A program made the translations under genes and the position numbers. Positions 54,716-63,889 of a DNA stretch of 64,000 bases are shown one piece after another. The DNA lies in NCBI GenBank assembly GCA_965230615.1, contig OZ246012.1:2604001-2668000 (forward strand). The letters are read 5' to 3'. Source of the DNA: G965230615 sp965230615. Its GTDB lineage: Bacteria > Pseudomonadota > Gammaproteobacteria > HTCC5015. Positions within the stretch are counted from its first letter, which is position 1, and each line of letters opens with the position of its first letter. Below the pieces are notes generated by a model, which made no database searches, was not told where the DNA came from, and saw only the letters and a list, made by a program, of their open reading frames with translations.

Positions 54716-55300
54716 TTACTTTACAAAGCCGTCTAAGAAATGAATTAGCTCCGGTAACCACCGCTCAAAATCGACAAAACTGTGGTTTCCACCTGCTTCA
54801 ACAGTCTGCTGACAAGCTGAATATTTATTCACGGCTAATTGATGATCCAGTGTTTCATCACCCGCTTGCACTAAGACCCAGTAATTTTTGACTCTTGCAA
54901 CCACCTCAACATTATAGGTCAATAATTCAGCCAAGTGCTTGGCTGTAAAGATATAGCTCTGCTCTTCATAGTAATTCTTTAGTGGCACATCGATATAACC
55001 ATCCCGAAAAACTCCAGGATCAACAAGGGGGTTAATTAACACAGCAGGCAGGTTGTATTGCTCTGCCAACCAGGTTGCCCAATACCCTCCCATCGAACTA
55101 CCCATTAAATACAATGGATCACTGCGATGTTGCGCAACAATATCTTGCAGTATTGCTGCAGCCTGCTCGGGGAACGGTGGTAATAAGGGACAATGGTATT
55201 GAATATCTTGGCGGTTTTCCTGCAACCAGCACTTAACCGCATTCGCTTTATAAGACTTAGGTGAACTGAGAAAACCGTGTATATATAACAGCGCTGACAT
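54716..55300 (-). CDS. yqiA: YqiA family alpha/beta-hydrolase esterase
   Basis: Small esterase. The 194-residue protein starts MSALLYIHGFLSSPKS like E. coli YqiA. It has the nucleophile elbow GSSMGG (S69), a distal aspartate in VQAGDETLD and the histidine in GGNHSFVDFE, giving a full catalytic triad. In E. coli yqiA sits by parE; here it follows an ABC exporter with a 13-base gap and is probably co-transcribed with it. Confidence 0.92.
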   Translation of the reverse strand: MSALLYIHGFLSSPKSYKANAVKCWLQENRQDIQYHCPLLPPFPEQAAAILQDIVAQHRSDPLYLMGSSMGGYWATWLAEQYNLPAVLINPLVDPGVFRDGYIDVPLKNYYEEQSYIFTAKHLAELLTYNVEVVARVKNYWVLVQAGDETLDHQLAVNKYSACQQTVEAGGNHSFVDFERWLPELIHFLDGFVK

Positions 55301-55313
55301 CGCTTAAGCCTAA

Positions 55314-57143
55314 TCAGCTCTCACCCAAAAAGCCACCGGACTGATGCGCCCATAATTGCGCATATAAGCCACCTTGCGCTAATAAATCCTGATGACTCCC
55401 TTGCTCAATAATGCGCCCCTGATCTAACACGATAAGGCGATCCAAGGCCGCTATTGTGGATAGCCTATGCGCAATCGCGATGACGGTTTTACCATGCATA
55501 AGATCGTATAAGCTTTCTTGAATAGCAGACTCTATTTCTGAATCAAGTGCCGAAGTGGCTTCATCTAAAATCAAAATAGGCGCATTCTTCAATAGCACAC
55601 GGGCTATCGCAATGCGTTGTCGCTGCCCGCCTGATAGTTTCACACCGCGTTCACCCACTAAGGCATCATAAGCGGTATTACCAATCCCGTCATCGAGTCC
55701 CTGAATAAAGGTATGCGCTTTGGCCCGCTTAGCTGCCTCCTGCATTGCTTGTTCAGTCACACCTGGCTTACCATAGATAATGTTGTCACGAATAGAACGA
55801 TGCAACAAAGAAGTGTCTTGTGTCACCATGGCAATTTGTTCGCGTAGACTTTCCTGCTGAACCTCCGCAACATTTTGACCATCAATTGAAATTGTGCCTT
55901 TTTCAACATCATAAAATCGCAACAGCAGATTAACCAAGGTTGACTTACCGGCACCAGAGCGCCCTACCAGGCCAATTTTTTCGCCGGGCTTAATGACTAA
56001 AGAAAAGTCGCCGATAACGCCACTGCCTTTACCATAGTGGAAAGCAACGTTCTCATAAACAATACCACCTGCATTGATGGCCAGCGGCTCAGCCATATCG
56101 CCATCAACAACGGTATGCGGTTTAGACAACATGCCTATACCATCCTGAACGGTACCGAAGTTTTCAAACAGTGATGACAACTCCCACATTACCCACTGTG
56201 ACATCGCATTGAGTCGCAAAACCAAGCCCACAGAGGCGGCAATCATGCCGGTTGAAATAGCAGACTGCATCCATAGATACACTGATAAGGCACTAATGGA
56301 AAAGATCAATAAGGCATTAAGCAGCCACACACACATATTCAACTGGGTGACCATACGCATTTGCGGATAGACGGTATTTAAAAAAGACTGCATCCCTTGT
56401 CGCGCATAATCTGATTCCCGCTGCGAATGCGAGAACAGTTTTACTGTCATAATATTAGTATATGTATCAACAATACGGCCCGTCATATCCGAACGCGCAT
56501 CTGCTTGCTTCTCGGCAATTTTATTCAAGCGGGGAATAAAATAAATCATGACAATAATATAGAACAGCAACCATATCAGCAAAGGCCCCAGCAAACGATA
56601 GTCAGAGCTGGCCGCAACCAAGGCGACACCACCAAAATAGACCGCCACATAAAGCAGCACGTCGAGTAGTTTCATGACCGCTTCTCTAACGGCAAGTGCT
56701 GTCTGCATAAGCTTGGTGGCCACTCGGCCAGCAAACTCATCTTGATAAAATGCCAAGCTTTGACCCAGTAAGAAACGATGCGCCTGCCAGCGAATAATCA
56801 TTGGGTAATTGCCGAGCAAGGTCTGATGGACCACTAAGGAGTGCAAAAATGAGGCTATCGGCAAACCCAATAGCACCATCGCCGACATCCCCAATAATAC
56901 CGTTCCCTCATCCTGTAATAAGGTCTCAGGCGCTTTATGGTTTAACCAGTCAACCAGCTCTCCAAGAAAGGCAAATAAGGCCACTTCCATAACGGCAACC
57001 AACACCGTCAGCACAGCCATCAACAGCAAATAAAACTGCACGCCTTTAGTATAGTGATAACAGAAAGCCAATAGCGACCCAGGAGGCTGCTTGGGCTCCT
57101 CGGGTGGAAATGGCGTAACAAGCTTTTCAAAAAAGGCAAACAT
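55314..57143 (-). CDS. ABC exporter, fused membrane and ATPase domains
   Basis: The 609-residue half-transporter has a six-helix ABC transporter membrane domain (about 30-330) and a nucleotide-binding domain (about 365-600). The latter has Walker A GRSGAGKST, Q-loop MVTQDTSLLH, signature LSGGQRQRIAIARVLL, Walker B ILILDEATS and the switch histidine in IAHRLST. It would work as a homodimer or with an unlinked partner. Substrate unknown: lipids, peptides and drugs are all possible. AGG lies 8 bases before the ATG. yqiA follows after 13 bases. Confidence 0.92.
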   Translation of the reverse strand: MFAFFEKLVTPFPPEEPKQPPGSLLAFCYHYTKGVQFYLLLMAVLTVLVAVMEVALFAFLGELVDWLNHKAPETLLQDEGTVLLGMSAMVLLGLPIASFLHSLVVHQTLLGNYPMIIRWQAHRFLLGQSLAFYQDEFAGRVATKLMQTALAVREAVMKLLDVLLYVAVYFGGVALVAASSDYRLLGPLLIWLLFYIIVMIYFIPRLNKIAEKQADARSDMTGRIVDTYTNIMTVKLFSHSQRESDYARQGMQSFLNTVYPQMRMVTQLNMCVWLLNALLIFSISALSVYLWMQSAISTGMIAASVGLVLRLNAMSQWVMWELSSLFENFGTVQDGIGMLSKPHTVVDGDMAEPLAINAGGIVYENVAFHYGKGSGVIGDFSLVIKPGEKIGLVGRSGAGKSTLVNLLLRFYDVEKGTISIDGQNVAEVQQESLREQIAMVTQDTSLLHRSIRDNIIYGKPGVTEQAMQEAAKRAKAHTFIQGLDDGIGNTAYDALVGERGVKLSGGQRQRIAIARVLLKNAPILILDEATSALDSEIESAIQESLYDLMHGKTVIAIAHRLSTIAALDRLIVLDQGRIIEQGSHQDLLAQGGLYAQLWAHQSGGFLGES

Positions 57144-57233
57144 AGATACCTGAGAAACCGGGGTTCAAACTATTGACATTTAAACTGAAGATAACGGCCG
57201 CGATTGTAACCTAGCCGCTCACGGAGACGCCAG

Positions 57234-58340
57234 TTAATTATTATCGCAGCAACTACCCGGCTGGGGCGAATAATAATGCTTCATAAGCGGTGTGCGTTTT
57301 TGCACCAAGTCGTTTTCAAACGGCTGATACTCAAGATAAGGCTTATCACCCTTATGTAGGAAAAGCCTTATTGTATTACCCTCCACTTCATTGACATGAT
57401 AATACGTGAAAAAATCGGCAAAATCCTCATACCAGGCAGTCAGGCTATAAAAACTCACAAATGGCGTTTTTTGCAATGCTTCAAACATACGGGGTAGTTG
57501 CCAGTTGCCAAGAACACCTTTTTCAGTAAATATTTGATAGGCATTGAGATGACGATGCTGCACAAATCGATAATGTCGTATTGGTTTTTTCACATCAAGC
57601 CATACATCTTTTGTAAACGCCGTTGCGGACTTATTGTTCTTTTTTAATTGGCTAAACTGCTTTTCTAAAAAACTTGCACCCTTGGTCTGTTTTTTTAATT
57701 GAACAAACCAATCATCTAAAAAAGGCGTAACGGTCAATTCAAAGTCGACAACATGGCTGGCCTCGTGCAACAAACCATACAGCACCGCTGATACAGCCCT
57801 CTCAGTTGTTATCGTCAGATAATAATCGCCTTGCTCAAAAAACGAATTGGCCCTATAAGTCATCCACTCGGCCAGCGTTGCATCCAGCAAAGCTGAATTC
57901 AAGGTAATATCATAATAAACATTATTATCTTGGTCGACATACCAATTTGTAATGCCGCCACCGGCAAAGTTATCCAAAAAATAAATACCAGTTAGTTTAT
58001 CTGCCAGTATTTTTTTATACCTCTCTGGCAGTCTTGCGAGATAACTTTGCACTAACGCCTTTTCTTGCGCATCCAATATGTGATTTTTATAGTGCGCAGC
58101 CTGAGCAATACCGATACTTTTATCACCCTGTATGAGTGAGGATAATGCTGCTGACGGCATTGGCCGAACTCTTGCATATAGCGGCTCATCAGGATCTACT
58201 TTGATATTGGCATAAGCCTCTCTTTTAAGCAGCAATATATCCTCTAGCGTTTTCGAATAAGCGCTAGAGGAAACAAAGATGGCAATGCTGTACAGCAAAG
58301 CACTAAAAAGTGCAATTTTTTTCAGCTCACTTAACAACAC
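57234..58340 (-). CDS. Secreted protein with an HExxH metal-binding motif, unrecognised family
   Basis: The 368-residue protein has a hydrophobic N-terminal segment (about 9-27) ending near SSSAYSK, so it is exported. It contains LLHEASHVVDFE at residues 191-201, a textbook HExxH zinc site (H192, E193, H196), and a downstream YEDFADFF (E305-D306...D309) that could supply the third ligand in an ExxxD arrangement. The rest is mixed helix/strand. Two vicinal cysteines lie near the C-terminus (GSCCDNN). I recognise no named peptidase family. The start GTG 58340 has a weak binding site. It follows darP by 33 bases on the same strand. Confidence 0.75.
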   Translation of the reverse strand: MLLSELKKIALFSALLYSIAIFVSSSAYSKTLEDILLLKREAYANIKVDPDEPLYARVRPMPSAALSSLIQGDKSIGIAQAAHYKNHILDAQEKALVQSYLARLPERYKKILADKLTGIYFLDNFAGGGITNWYVDQDNNVYYDITLNSALLDATLAEWMTYRANSFFEQGDYYLTITTERAVSAVLYGLLHEASHVVDFELTVTPFLDDWFVQLKKQTKGASFLEKQFSQLKKNNKSATAFTKDVWLDVKKPIRHYRFVQHRHLNAYQIFTEKGVLGNWQLPRMFEALQKTPFVSFYSLTAWYEDFADFFTYYHVNEVEGNTIRLFLHKGDKPYLEYQPFENDLVQKRTPLMKHYYSPQPGSCCDNN

Positions 58341-58373
58341 AATATCTATTTATAACGCACTTGTGAACAGTAT

Positions 58374-58865
58374 TTAAGCATCATACAACCCTCGTAGATA
58401 TTTAAATAGCAATCGCGCTGACTTTGGTGGTTTATTTTGCTCACGCTCTTTATGCGCATTACGAAGCAGTTGACGAAGATACTGACGATCGAGCAGGGCA
58501 AATTGCTCACACAGCTCTTGTTGCAACTGCTCATCACCGCCCATCAAACGATCTCGCCATGCTTCTAATTGCTTAAAAACCCTGGCCTCCTGCTGATGAG
58601 GTTGGGCAATTTTATCTAAAGCATTCTCAATGGCTGGGACATCTTCATTTTCAAGCAAACCGGCAATAAATCGCATCTGCCTTTGCAAGGCTGAGCGTTT
58701 CATACGTTTTGCCTCCAGCAAAGCTTCCAACAAATTATCACTGACAGGCACTTCTTCTAAGGCCTTTTCTGACAACAGCAGTAAGCGTTGACCAAGCGCT
58801 TTCAACGCTTCTTTTTCACGTTTGATTTGGGTTTTACTTTTTTCAGTATTTTCTATTTCACCCAT
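58374..58865 (-). CDS. darP: Ribosome-associated protein DarP/YjgA (DUF615)
   Basis: Late assembly factor of the 50S subunit. From the ATG at 58865 (a TTG at 58889 is an alternative start) the protein is 163 residues, all helical and highly charged. It has the family core SKTQIKREKEALKALGQRL, RMKRSALQRQMRFIAGLLE and LRQLLRNAHKER. E. coli YjgA is 183 residues. It is 26 bases after roxA on the same strand; both act on the ribosome. Confidence 0.92.
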   Translation of the reverse strand: MGEIENTEKSKTQIKREKEALKALGQRLLLLSEKALEEVPVSDNLLEALLEAKRMKRSALQRQMRFIAGLLENEDVPAIENALDKIAQPHQQEARVFKQLEAWRDRLMGGDEQLQQELCEQFALLDRQYLRQLLRNAHKEREQNKPPKSARLLFKYLRGLYDA

Positions 58866-58891
58866 GACGGCTAACCCAGACAAAAACAACT

Positions 58892-60037
58892 TTAATCATC
58901 GAGAAATACAGCTCCCTGTTGCAACAGCTGTAGAAAAATAGTTTGATTAGGTTCACTCTCAATATGCTGCAAACTTATTTGCCCCTGACAAAACTCTTTT
59001 GCAAACAGCAGACTCACGGCACATGAAGCACCATTAACATATAATTCAGCTTGCCCATCGAGGGTAGGAACATAAGCTATGCGAGTTGCCGGATGCAACT
59101 CGAACAACAAGCCTTGCTGTGCGGCAATAGCGGCTTGTAGCGTCTGACGCTCAAACACCTGTGGCTCTATGGTATCCATATATTTTGGTTCAGTCAGCTG
59201 CGCGGCAAATGCTGTGGTTAGCGCTGTTCGCAATGACTGCTCGGGCAAGGTCTGCCAAAACGTCATCAAGCTATCACTCACGCTGCTGTTAATACAAAAA
59301 GGGTCAGCATCGATACTGTTTTCTGTATCGCGATAACGCTGATGCGCCAGCATACTATCGCTGAGATATTCCACTGCATGCGAGAGCACTTCTTCTTTAC
59401 TCGGCGCACGAAAGCCAATAGAGCAAGTAATACAGCGATCAGTTTGCGCCACTCCCCAATGCGCCAAACCTGCTGGCACATATAAAAAATCACCGGGCTG
59501 CATGCGATAACTCGCCTGCTGCTCAAAATCTTGCAGGAGCTTCATTGGTTGATTTTCTTGTAACTTGGAGTGCTCATCACACCACTGGCCTAAGCGCCAT
59601 TCACGCTCACCTTCAACCTGCAGTAAGAAGACATCGTAGTAGTCAAAATGTGGCCCAACGCTGCCGCCCTGGTCAGCGTAGCTCATCATAATATCATCCA
59701 GCCGCCAACGCGGTAGGAAGCTGACTTTGTCTAGTAACTCAGCAACTTCAGGAATCCATTGATCAACAGCTTGTACCAGTAGCGTCCAATCGGTTTTGGG
59801 TAACTCCGCAAAGTCCTGCGCTGTAAAGGGGCCAAAGCGATTCTGCCAATGGTCGCGATTGCGGTGGTAGCTAACTAACCTGGACTCAACGGCAGTTTCA
59901 CAAGCCAGACCCGCTAGCTCATCACCGTCGATGATTTGAATAATATCAGGGCAAGCTTGGCGAATAAGTAAAGGTGCTTGCTGCCAGAAGTCACGGATGA
60001 AGACCTTATGATCAAATTCGCCAAGGATTGTTTGCAT
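58892..60037 (-). CDS. roxA: Ribosomal protein uL16 3-hydroxylase RoxA (YcfD, JmjC-type cupin)
   Basis: Fe(II)/2-oxoglutarate oxygenase that hydroxylates an arginine of ribosomal protein uL16. The 381-residue protein has the JmjC fold with the iron triad visible as H130 and D132 in VGPHFDYYDVF and H193 in LAHWGV. The WRLDDIMMSYADQGGSVG lead-in, the PGDFLYVPAGLAHWG strand and the C-terminal winged-helix region are as in YcfD (373 residues). It shares a strand and probably a transcript with darP. Confidence 0.94.
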   Translation of the reverse strand: MQTILGEFDHKVFIRDFWQQAPLLIRQACPDIIQIIDGDELAGLACETAVESRLVSYHRNRDHWQNRFGPFTAQDFAELPKTDWTLLVQAVDQWIPEVAELLDKVSFLPRWRLDDIMMSYADQGGSVGPHFDYYDVFLLQVEGEREWRLGQWCDEHSKLQENQPMKLLQDFEQQASYRMQPGDFLYVPAGLAHWGVAQTDRCITCSIGFRAPSKEEVLSHAVEYLSDSMLAHQRYRDTENSIDADPFCINSSVSDSLMTFWQTLPEQSLRTALTTAFAAQLTEPKYMDTIEPQVFERQTLQAAIAAQQGLLFELHPATRIAYVPTLDGQAELYVNGASCAVSLLFAKEFCQGQISLQHIESEPNQTIFLQLLQQGAVFLDD

Positions 60038-60051
60038 TTTAGGAAGGTGAG

Positions 60052-60441
60052 TTACTCGCCTTTACTAGTACCTTCTTCGTCATCGCCGACAACTTCATCA
60101 TCACTCTCGTTAATTGTTAACTCTTTGGGTTGCTGCAAAGCTTTTCTAGGCATTGCTTCCAACTCATCAATAACATCTTGCTTGGCTTCAATTAACGTTT
60201 GTAATGGGAACGACTCCATTACACGGATAACCTTCAGCTTACCTTCAGCTTCCAATGCTTTGATGCGCGCTTCCACAGGATCAGGCGTTTCTGCACTGCC
60301 AATAATGGCACGTCGAATATCACCATCTGCCGGTGCATTTGTACTTGACGCTGTATCACTTGTATCACTGCCACCGCCCCCACAAGCTGTCAATAACACT
60401 GCAAGGAATAACGCCAATATGCTCTTATTTTTACTCAACAT
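60052..60441 (-). CDS. Small acidic lipoprotein with a poly-glycine start
   Basis: The 129-residue protein (ATG 60441, with GGGGGAAAG upstream) has a lipobox LLTAC followed by GGGGS and a Ser/Thr/Asp linker. A short folded-looking region (about 55-105, helix with DPVEARIKALEAEGKLKV) follows, then an acidic tail ending DDEVVGDDEEGTSKGE. No family recognised. It starts 14 bases before the roxA ATG in the transcript order, so it may share the roxA-darP operon. The poly-Gly start after the lipid-linked Cys recalls the diheme lipoprotein at 22.1-23.7 kb. Confidence 0.72.
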   Translation of the reverse strand: MLSKNKSILALFLAVLLTACGGGGSDTSDTASSTNAPADGDIRRAIIGSAETPDPVEARIKALEAEGKLKVIRVMESFPLQTLIEAKQDVIDELEAMPRKALQQPKELTINESDDEVVGDDEEGTSKGE

Positions 60442-60684
60442 CTTTCTTTCCCCCACTTTTATAAAGAAGAAACGCAGCCTACTGTTAAATTTATAGGTTC
60501 GCAACGCTGCACTTATTAAAATTTGCGATATTACACAGGATTTTAGCGTTTAGCATATAATTCAGTCCAATTAAGCCAATACGCTAACATTCAAACGGGT
60601 CTAAACCAAGTATTTCTCCTAGTAAGGCTATACTGCCCATCATTGCGCCATTGGGCAAGACCTAGCCTACCTAATACCCCTTAT

Positions 60685-61884
60685 TTATGGGGTCAACTGT
60701 TTCTTCACCTCATCATTTTGCGCCAAATCATAAGCGCGCTGCCCTGCTTTATTTTTAACGGCCAACTCAGCACCATTGGCTTTAAGCAGCTGCACAAGAT
60801 CAGACGCACCAATTGAGGCCGCATGCATAAGTGCTGTCCAACCTTGTCCATCTTGATGATTAATATTGCTCCCTTTTTGCAAGATACTTGCCACCATCTC
60901 TTGCTGATTAATTTGCACAGCATGAATCAGTATCGACGTCTGGTATTTATCAACAATGCTAACATCGGCACCAGCATCCAATAACAGGTTTACGGCCTCA
61001 AGGTTTCTAGAAGAGATGGCATAATAGAGGGCAGTACGCCCTACATTATCTTTGCTGCCTAACTTGGCTCCGGCATTCAGCAACGCCTTGGTTTGCGCTA
61101 TAGTGCCTCTGGCTTTTACCTGCCACATTAAAGGCGTCGTGCCGTTAAAATCGGCGACATTAACTTCAGCCTTGTTTTCAACCAACAGGCTTACCGCATC
61201 GCCCTGCGCTGTATTGACCGACATACACGCTCCCAACAGCATGGTCATATTATTTTTGTAGACTTTATTGACATCAATGCCCGCTGCCAATAATAAAGAC
61301 AACACATCCAGATAACCTCTTTGCGCCGCCATCACTGTCGCTGAAAAACCAAAATTATCTTCTATTTGAGGGTCTGCGTTTAGTGCCAACAGGCTTTTAA
61401 TCGCTGGCACGTTTTGATTAACCACGGCATACATCAACGGTGAACGCTGGTAGAAATCCAGGTGATTAACATCTGCCCCGCGCTTTATAAATCGTTTAAA
61501 CAGGTTTGGGTCATCATTTAGCGCAACCAATTTCATAAACGGCGTAAAGCCAGCTATATCAGCTTTATTGGGCTGTGCCCCCTGTCTCAGCAACTTTTTG
61601 ATCAGCCTTGCATTATTCGTATCGATACTGAGCATTAAGGCGGTATTGCCACTGCGCGGATGACGATAATTGACATCAATTCCCGCTTTTAAAAATAAGT
61701 TAACCAATGCTAAATCGTTATCAACCACACTGGCCAGAAACTGATCTGGTGTATACTCAATACCACGCTGTTTAATCGCTGCTTGCGCACGCTCTTTAGC
61801 ACCGGCTATCGCAACCGTCGACACATTACCTAGAACAAGTAATATACCTGCCAAGCCCCACGCAAGGCTTTGTTTACCGCTCAT
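60685..61884 (-). CDS. Secreted ankyrin-repeat protein
   Basis: The 399-residue protein (ATG 61884, strong GGGGGGAAG site; an earlier in-frame start at 61914 is weaker) has a signal peptide (about residues 5-28, cleavage near AIAGA). About ten ankyrin repeats then run to the end, with repeat cores such as GNTALMLSIDTNNARLIKKLL, GRTALYYAISSRNLEAVNLLL and GWTALMHAASIGASDLVQLL. No other domain is seen. It should be a periplasmic protein-binding scaffold; partner unknown. It is monocistronic by spacing (243 bases to the next gene). Confidence 0.85.
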   Translation of the reverse strand: MSGKQSLAWGLAGILLVLGNVSTVAIAGAKERAQAAIKQRGIEYTPDQFLASVVDNDLALVNLFLKAGIDVNYRHPRSGNTALMLSIDTNNARLIKKLLRQGAQPNKADIAGFTPFMKLVALNDDPNLFKRFIKRGADVNHLDFYQRSPLMYAVVNQNVPAIKSLLALNADPQIEDNFGFSATVMAAQRGYLDVLSLLLAAGIDVNKVYKNNMTMLLGACMSVNTAQGDAVSLLVENKAEVNVADFNGTTPLMWQVKARGTIAQTKALLNAGAKLGSKDNVGRTALYYAISSRNLEAVNLLLDAGADVSIVDKYQTSILIHAVQINQQEMVASILQKGSNINHQDGQGWTALMHAASIGASDLVQLLKANGAELAVKNKAGQRAYDLAQNDEVKKQLTP

Positions 61885-62079
61885 GACTTCCCCCCTACTT
61901 TGTGCAAATATCACTTTCCGGTTGTTATTACATCACAAATAACATACGGGTTTGCTGACATAGCAACACCGCTTAATGCTGTTTGCTTTAGATCTAAACC
62001 CGCTCAAATATGAGCTTTGATTGAGGCCGAACGCGCAAGTTCACTTTATCAAACAACATACAACGCTAATCAATTCTAT

Positions 62080-63132
62080 TTATAAACCATCGACTTTCAA
62101 GCCCATCGCCGAAGCTCTACGTCGCCACAGTCGGCGCGCTAATTCTTGCATATCCTGCGCCCGGTCACCTTCATCAATAATCTCAATACCTAACAGGGTC
62201 TCTAGCATATCTTCTAGAGTAAGAATACCTTCCAAACCACCATACTCATCGATCACCGCAGCAATATGCGAGCGTTGTTGCAATAACTTATCGAAAGCCG
62301 CTGCCACATTGGTAGTTTCCGGGATAGCAATCAGCTCGCGCGCAAAGTCTTCGACCAGCCTGCCTTCTTCACCGCGTGCCTGGGCCAATAACAAATCGGT
62401 CCGCAGCACAAACCCGACATAATGCTCCCTTTCCCCTTTATACAAAGGTATTCGGGAAAAGCGCTCTGTGGCATATTTTTCAAAGTACTCACCCACTGTC
62501 ATACTACTGTCGATTGAAAACACTACTACTCTTGGTGTCATCACATCGACCACATGGTTTTCATGCAACATCAACAAGTTGCGTAATACGATAGATTCCT
62601 GCTGCGCTAACAAGCCTTCTTTCTGACTTAACTCAGCCATCGCCGCAAATTCAGCCCGATTAAACCCTTTTAAGCCCGGGCCATGTGTCATCGACCGGGT
62701 TAGTATCTGGGAAAGCCACACAAATGGGTATAACGCCCATACCAGAAAACGCAGGCAATAAGCTGTCATTGGTGCCAGGGCCTGCCAATAATGCGCTCCC
62801 AGCGTTTTAGGAATAATTTCTGAAAAAACAAGAATCAGCAAGGTCAAAACAGCCGAAGCAACTGCCAGATAGGCACTGCCAAAAACAGCCGCCGCCTGCG
62901 CACCCGCACCAGCGGCCCCGACGGTATGCGCGATAGTATTGAGCGTCAAAATAGCCGCCAGCGACTGATTAATATTTTCTTTCAGGTTCCTCAGCAATTT
63001 ACCAGATGGCTTGTTTTCCTGCTCCAAAACCGCCACATAGCCAGTAGTGACACTCAGCAAAACTGCCTCAGCTATAGAGCAGAGGAAGGAGAAACCTAAC
63101 GCAATAAGGATATATATAATAAGCAATAGCAT
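62080..63132 (-). CDS. CNNM/CorC-type transmembrane protein (DUF21 and CBS domains)
   Basis: Membrane protein of the hemolysin-family/CNNM group, linked to divalent-cation (often magnesium or cobalt) transport. The 350-residue protein has a DUF21 block of about four helices (about 1-140, with the SEIIPKTLGAHY signature) and then a CBS pair (about 195-320, RIPLYKGEREHYVGFVLRTDLL and ... HIAAVIDEYGGLEGILTLEDMLE). It lacks the C-terminal CorC/HlyC domain that many relatives have, so it is a short form. Confidence 0.9.
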   Translation of the reverse strand: MLLLIIYILIALGFSFLCSIAEAVLLSVTTGYVAVLEQENKPSGKLLRNLKENINQSLAAILTLNTIAHTVGAAGAGAQAAAVFGSAYLAVASAVLTLLILVFSEIIPKTLGAHYWQALAPMTAYCLRFLVWALYPFVWLSQILTRSMTHGPGLKGFNRAEFAAMAELSQKEGLLAQQESIVLRNLLMLHENHVVDVMTPRVVVFSIDSSMTVGEYFEKYATERFSRIPLYKGEREHYVGFVLRTDLLLAQARGEEGRLVEDFARELIAIPETTNVAAAFDKLLQQRSHIAAVIDEYGGLEGILTLEDMLETLLGIEIIDEGDRAQDMQELARRLWRRRASAMGLKVDGL

Positions 63133-63198
63133 GGTGCGACATTATACGCGATGCATCACAAAGACCAATGTTTTAAACTGCATTCGAGCTATATTCAA

Positions 63199-63768
63199 TC
63201 ACTTTGTCGTGCCATTATCTGCAGAGGCTGTATTGCGATACGGGAAATATTTGTCTTTATCCTGTCTGCTCAGCGCACGCATTTTTTCGATATTTCGCTG
63301 CGGGATTTGCTCTGGGTCAGGATATGCCCGCAAAACGCTTGCCATACTGGCTTCACGTAAAATATGTAAAATTGGGTAAGGCGAGCGATTTGTAAAGTTT
63401 TCCGCTGCATCAGGCTCAGTGCCTGCAAAGCGGTATGCAGGATGGAAGCTGGCTATCTGATAGACCCCCACCCAGTTAAACTGCTGCAACAAGGCATCGG
63501 CCAAGCCCAAAAACTGATTATATTGCTCAAAATCCTGCAAGGCATTTGGTAAAACCAATAGAGAGGTGTCAATCTCAACAGACGGTGTGACGTCTAATAA
63601 CGACAGCTCAGCTAGTAAGGCCTCCAGCACAGCCGTTTCATCTTGCGCATCACTGATATGAATACGCACCTGATTTTGCTTCATGGGCTTAGGTGCAAAA
63701 GGGCATAAATTAAACCCCACCACGACCTCTTGCAACCAATACTCTATCTCAGTTTTTATTTTATCCAT
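63199..63768 (-). CDS. DUF1415 family protein
   Basis: Conserved protein of unknown function. The 189-residue protein has the family start EIEYWLQEVVVGFNLCPFAPKP, the LLVLPNALQDFEQYNQFL region, and the SFHPAYRFAGTEPDAAENFTNRSPYP segment. Conserved cysteine and histidines suggest a metal or redox site, which is inference. It is cytoplasmic by sequence. Confidence 0.9.
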   Translation of the reverse strand: MDKIKTEIEYWLQEVVVGFNLCPFAPKPMKQNQVRIHISDAQDETAVLEALLAELSLLDVTPSVEIDTSLLVLPNALQDFEQYNQFLGLADALLQQFNWVGVYQIASFHPAYRFAGTEPDAAENFTNRSPYPILHILREASMASVLRAYPDPEQIPQRNIEKMRALSRQDKDKYFPYRNTASADNGTTK

Positions 63769-63889
63769 TCACACCGCTTCGCTTGACAGCAGTGGACCTA
63801 CACCGCCTTGCCAATTACACTATCGTTTTATTATAAGTTGCCGATTGGGCAAACGCTATGGCATTAGCCAGATTGGTCGAGAATATTTT

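Noticed and set aside
59978..60496. 172-codon plus-strand frame
   Set aside because: It is antisense to the small lipoprotein and the roxA start; the lipoprotein has a strong start site and lipobox.
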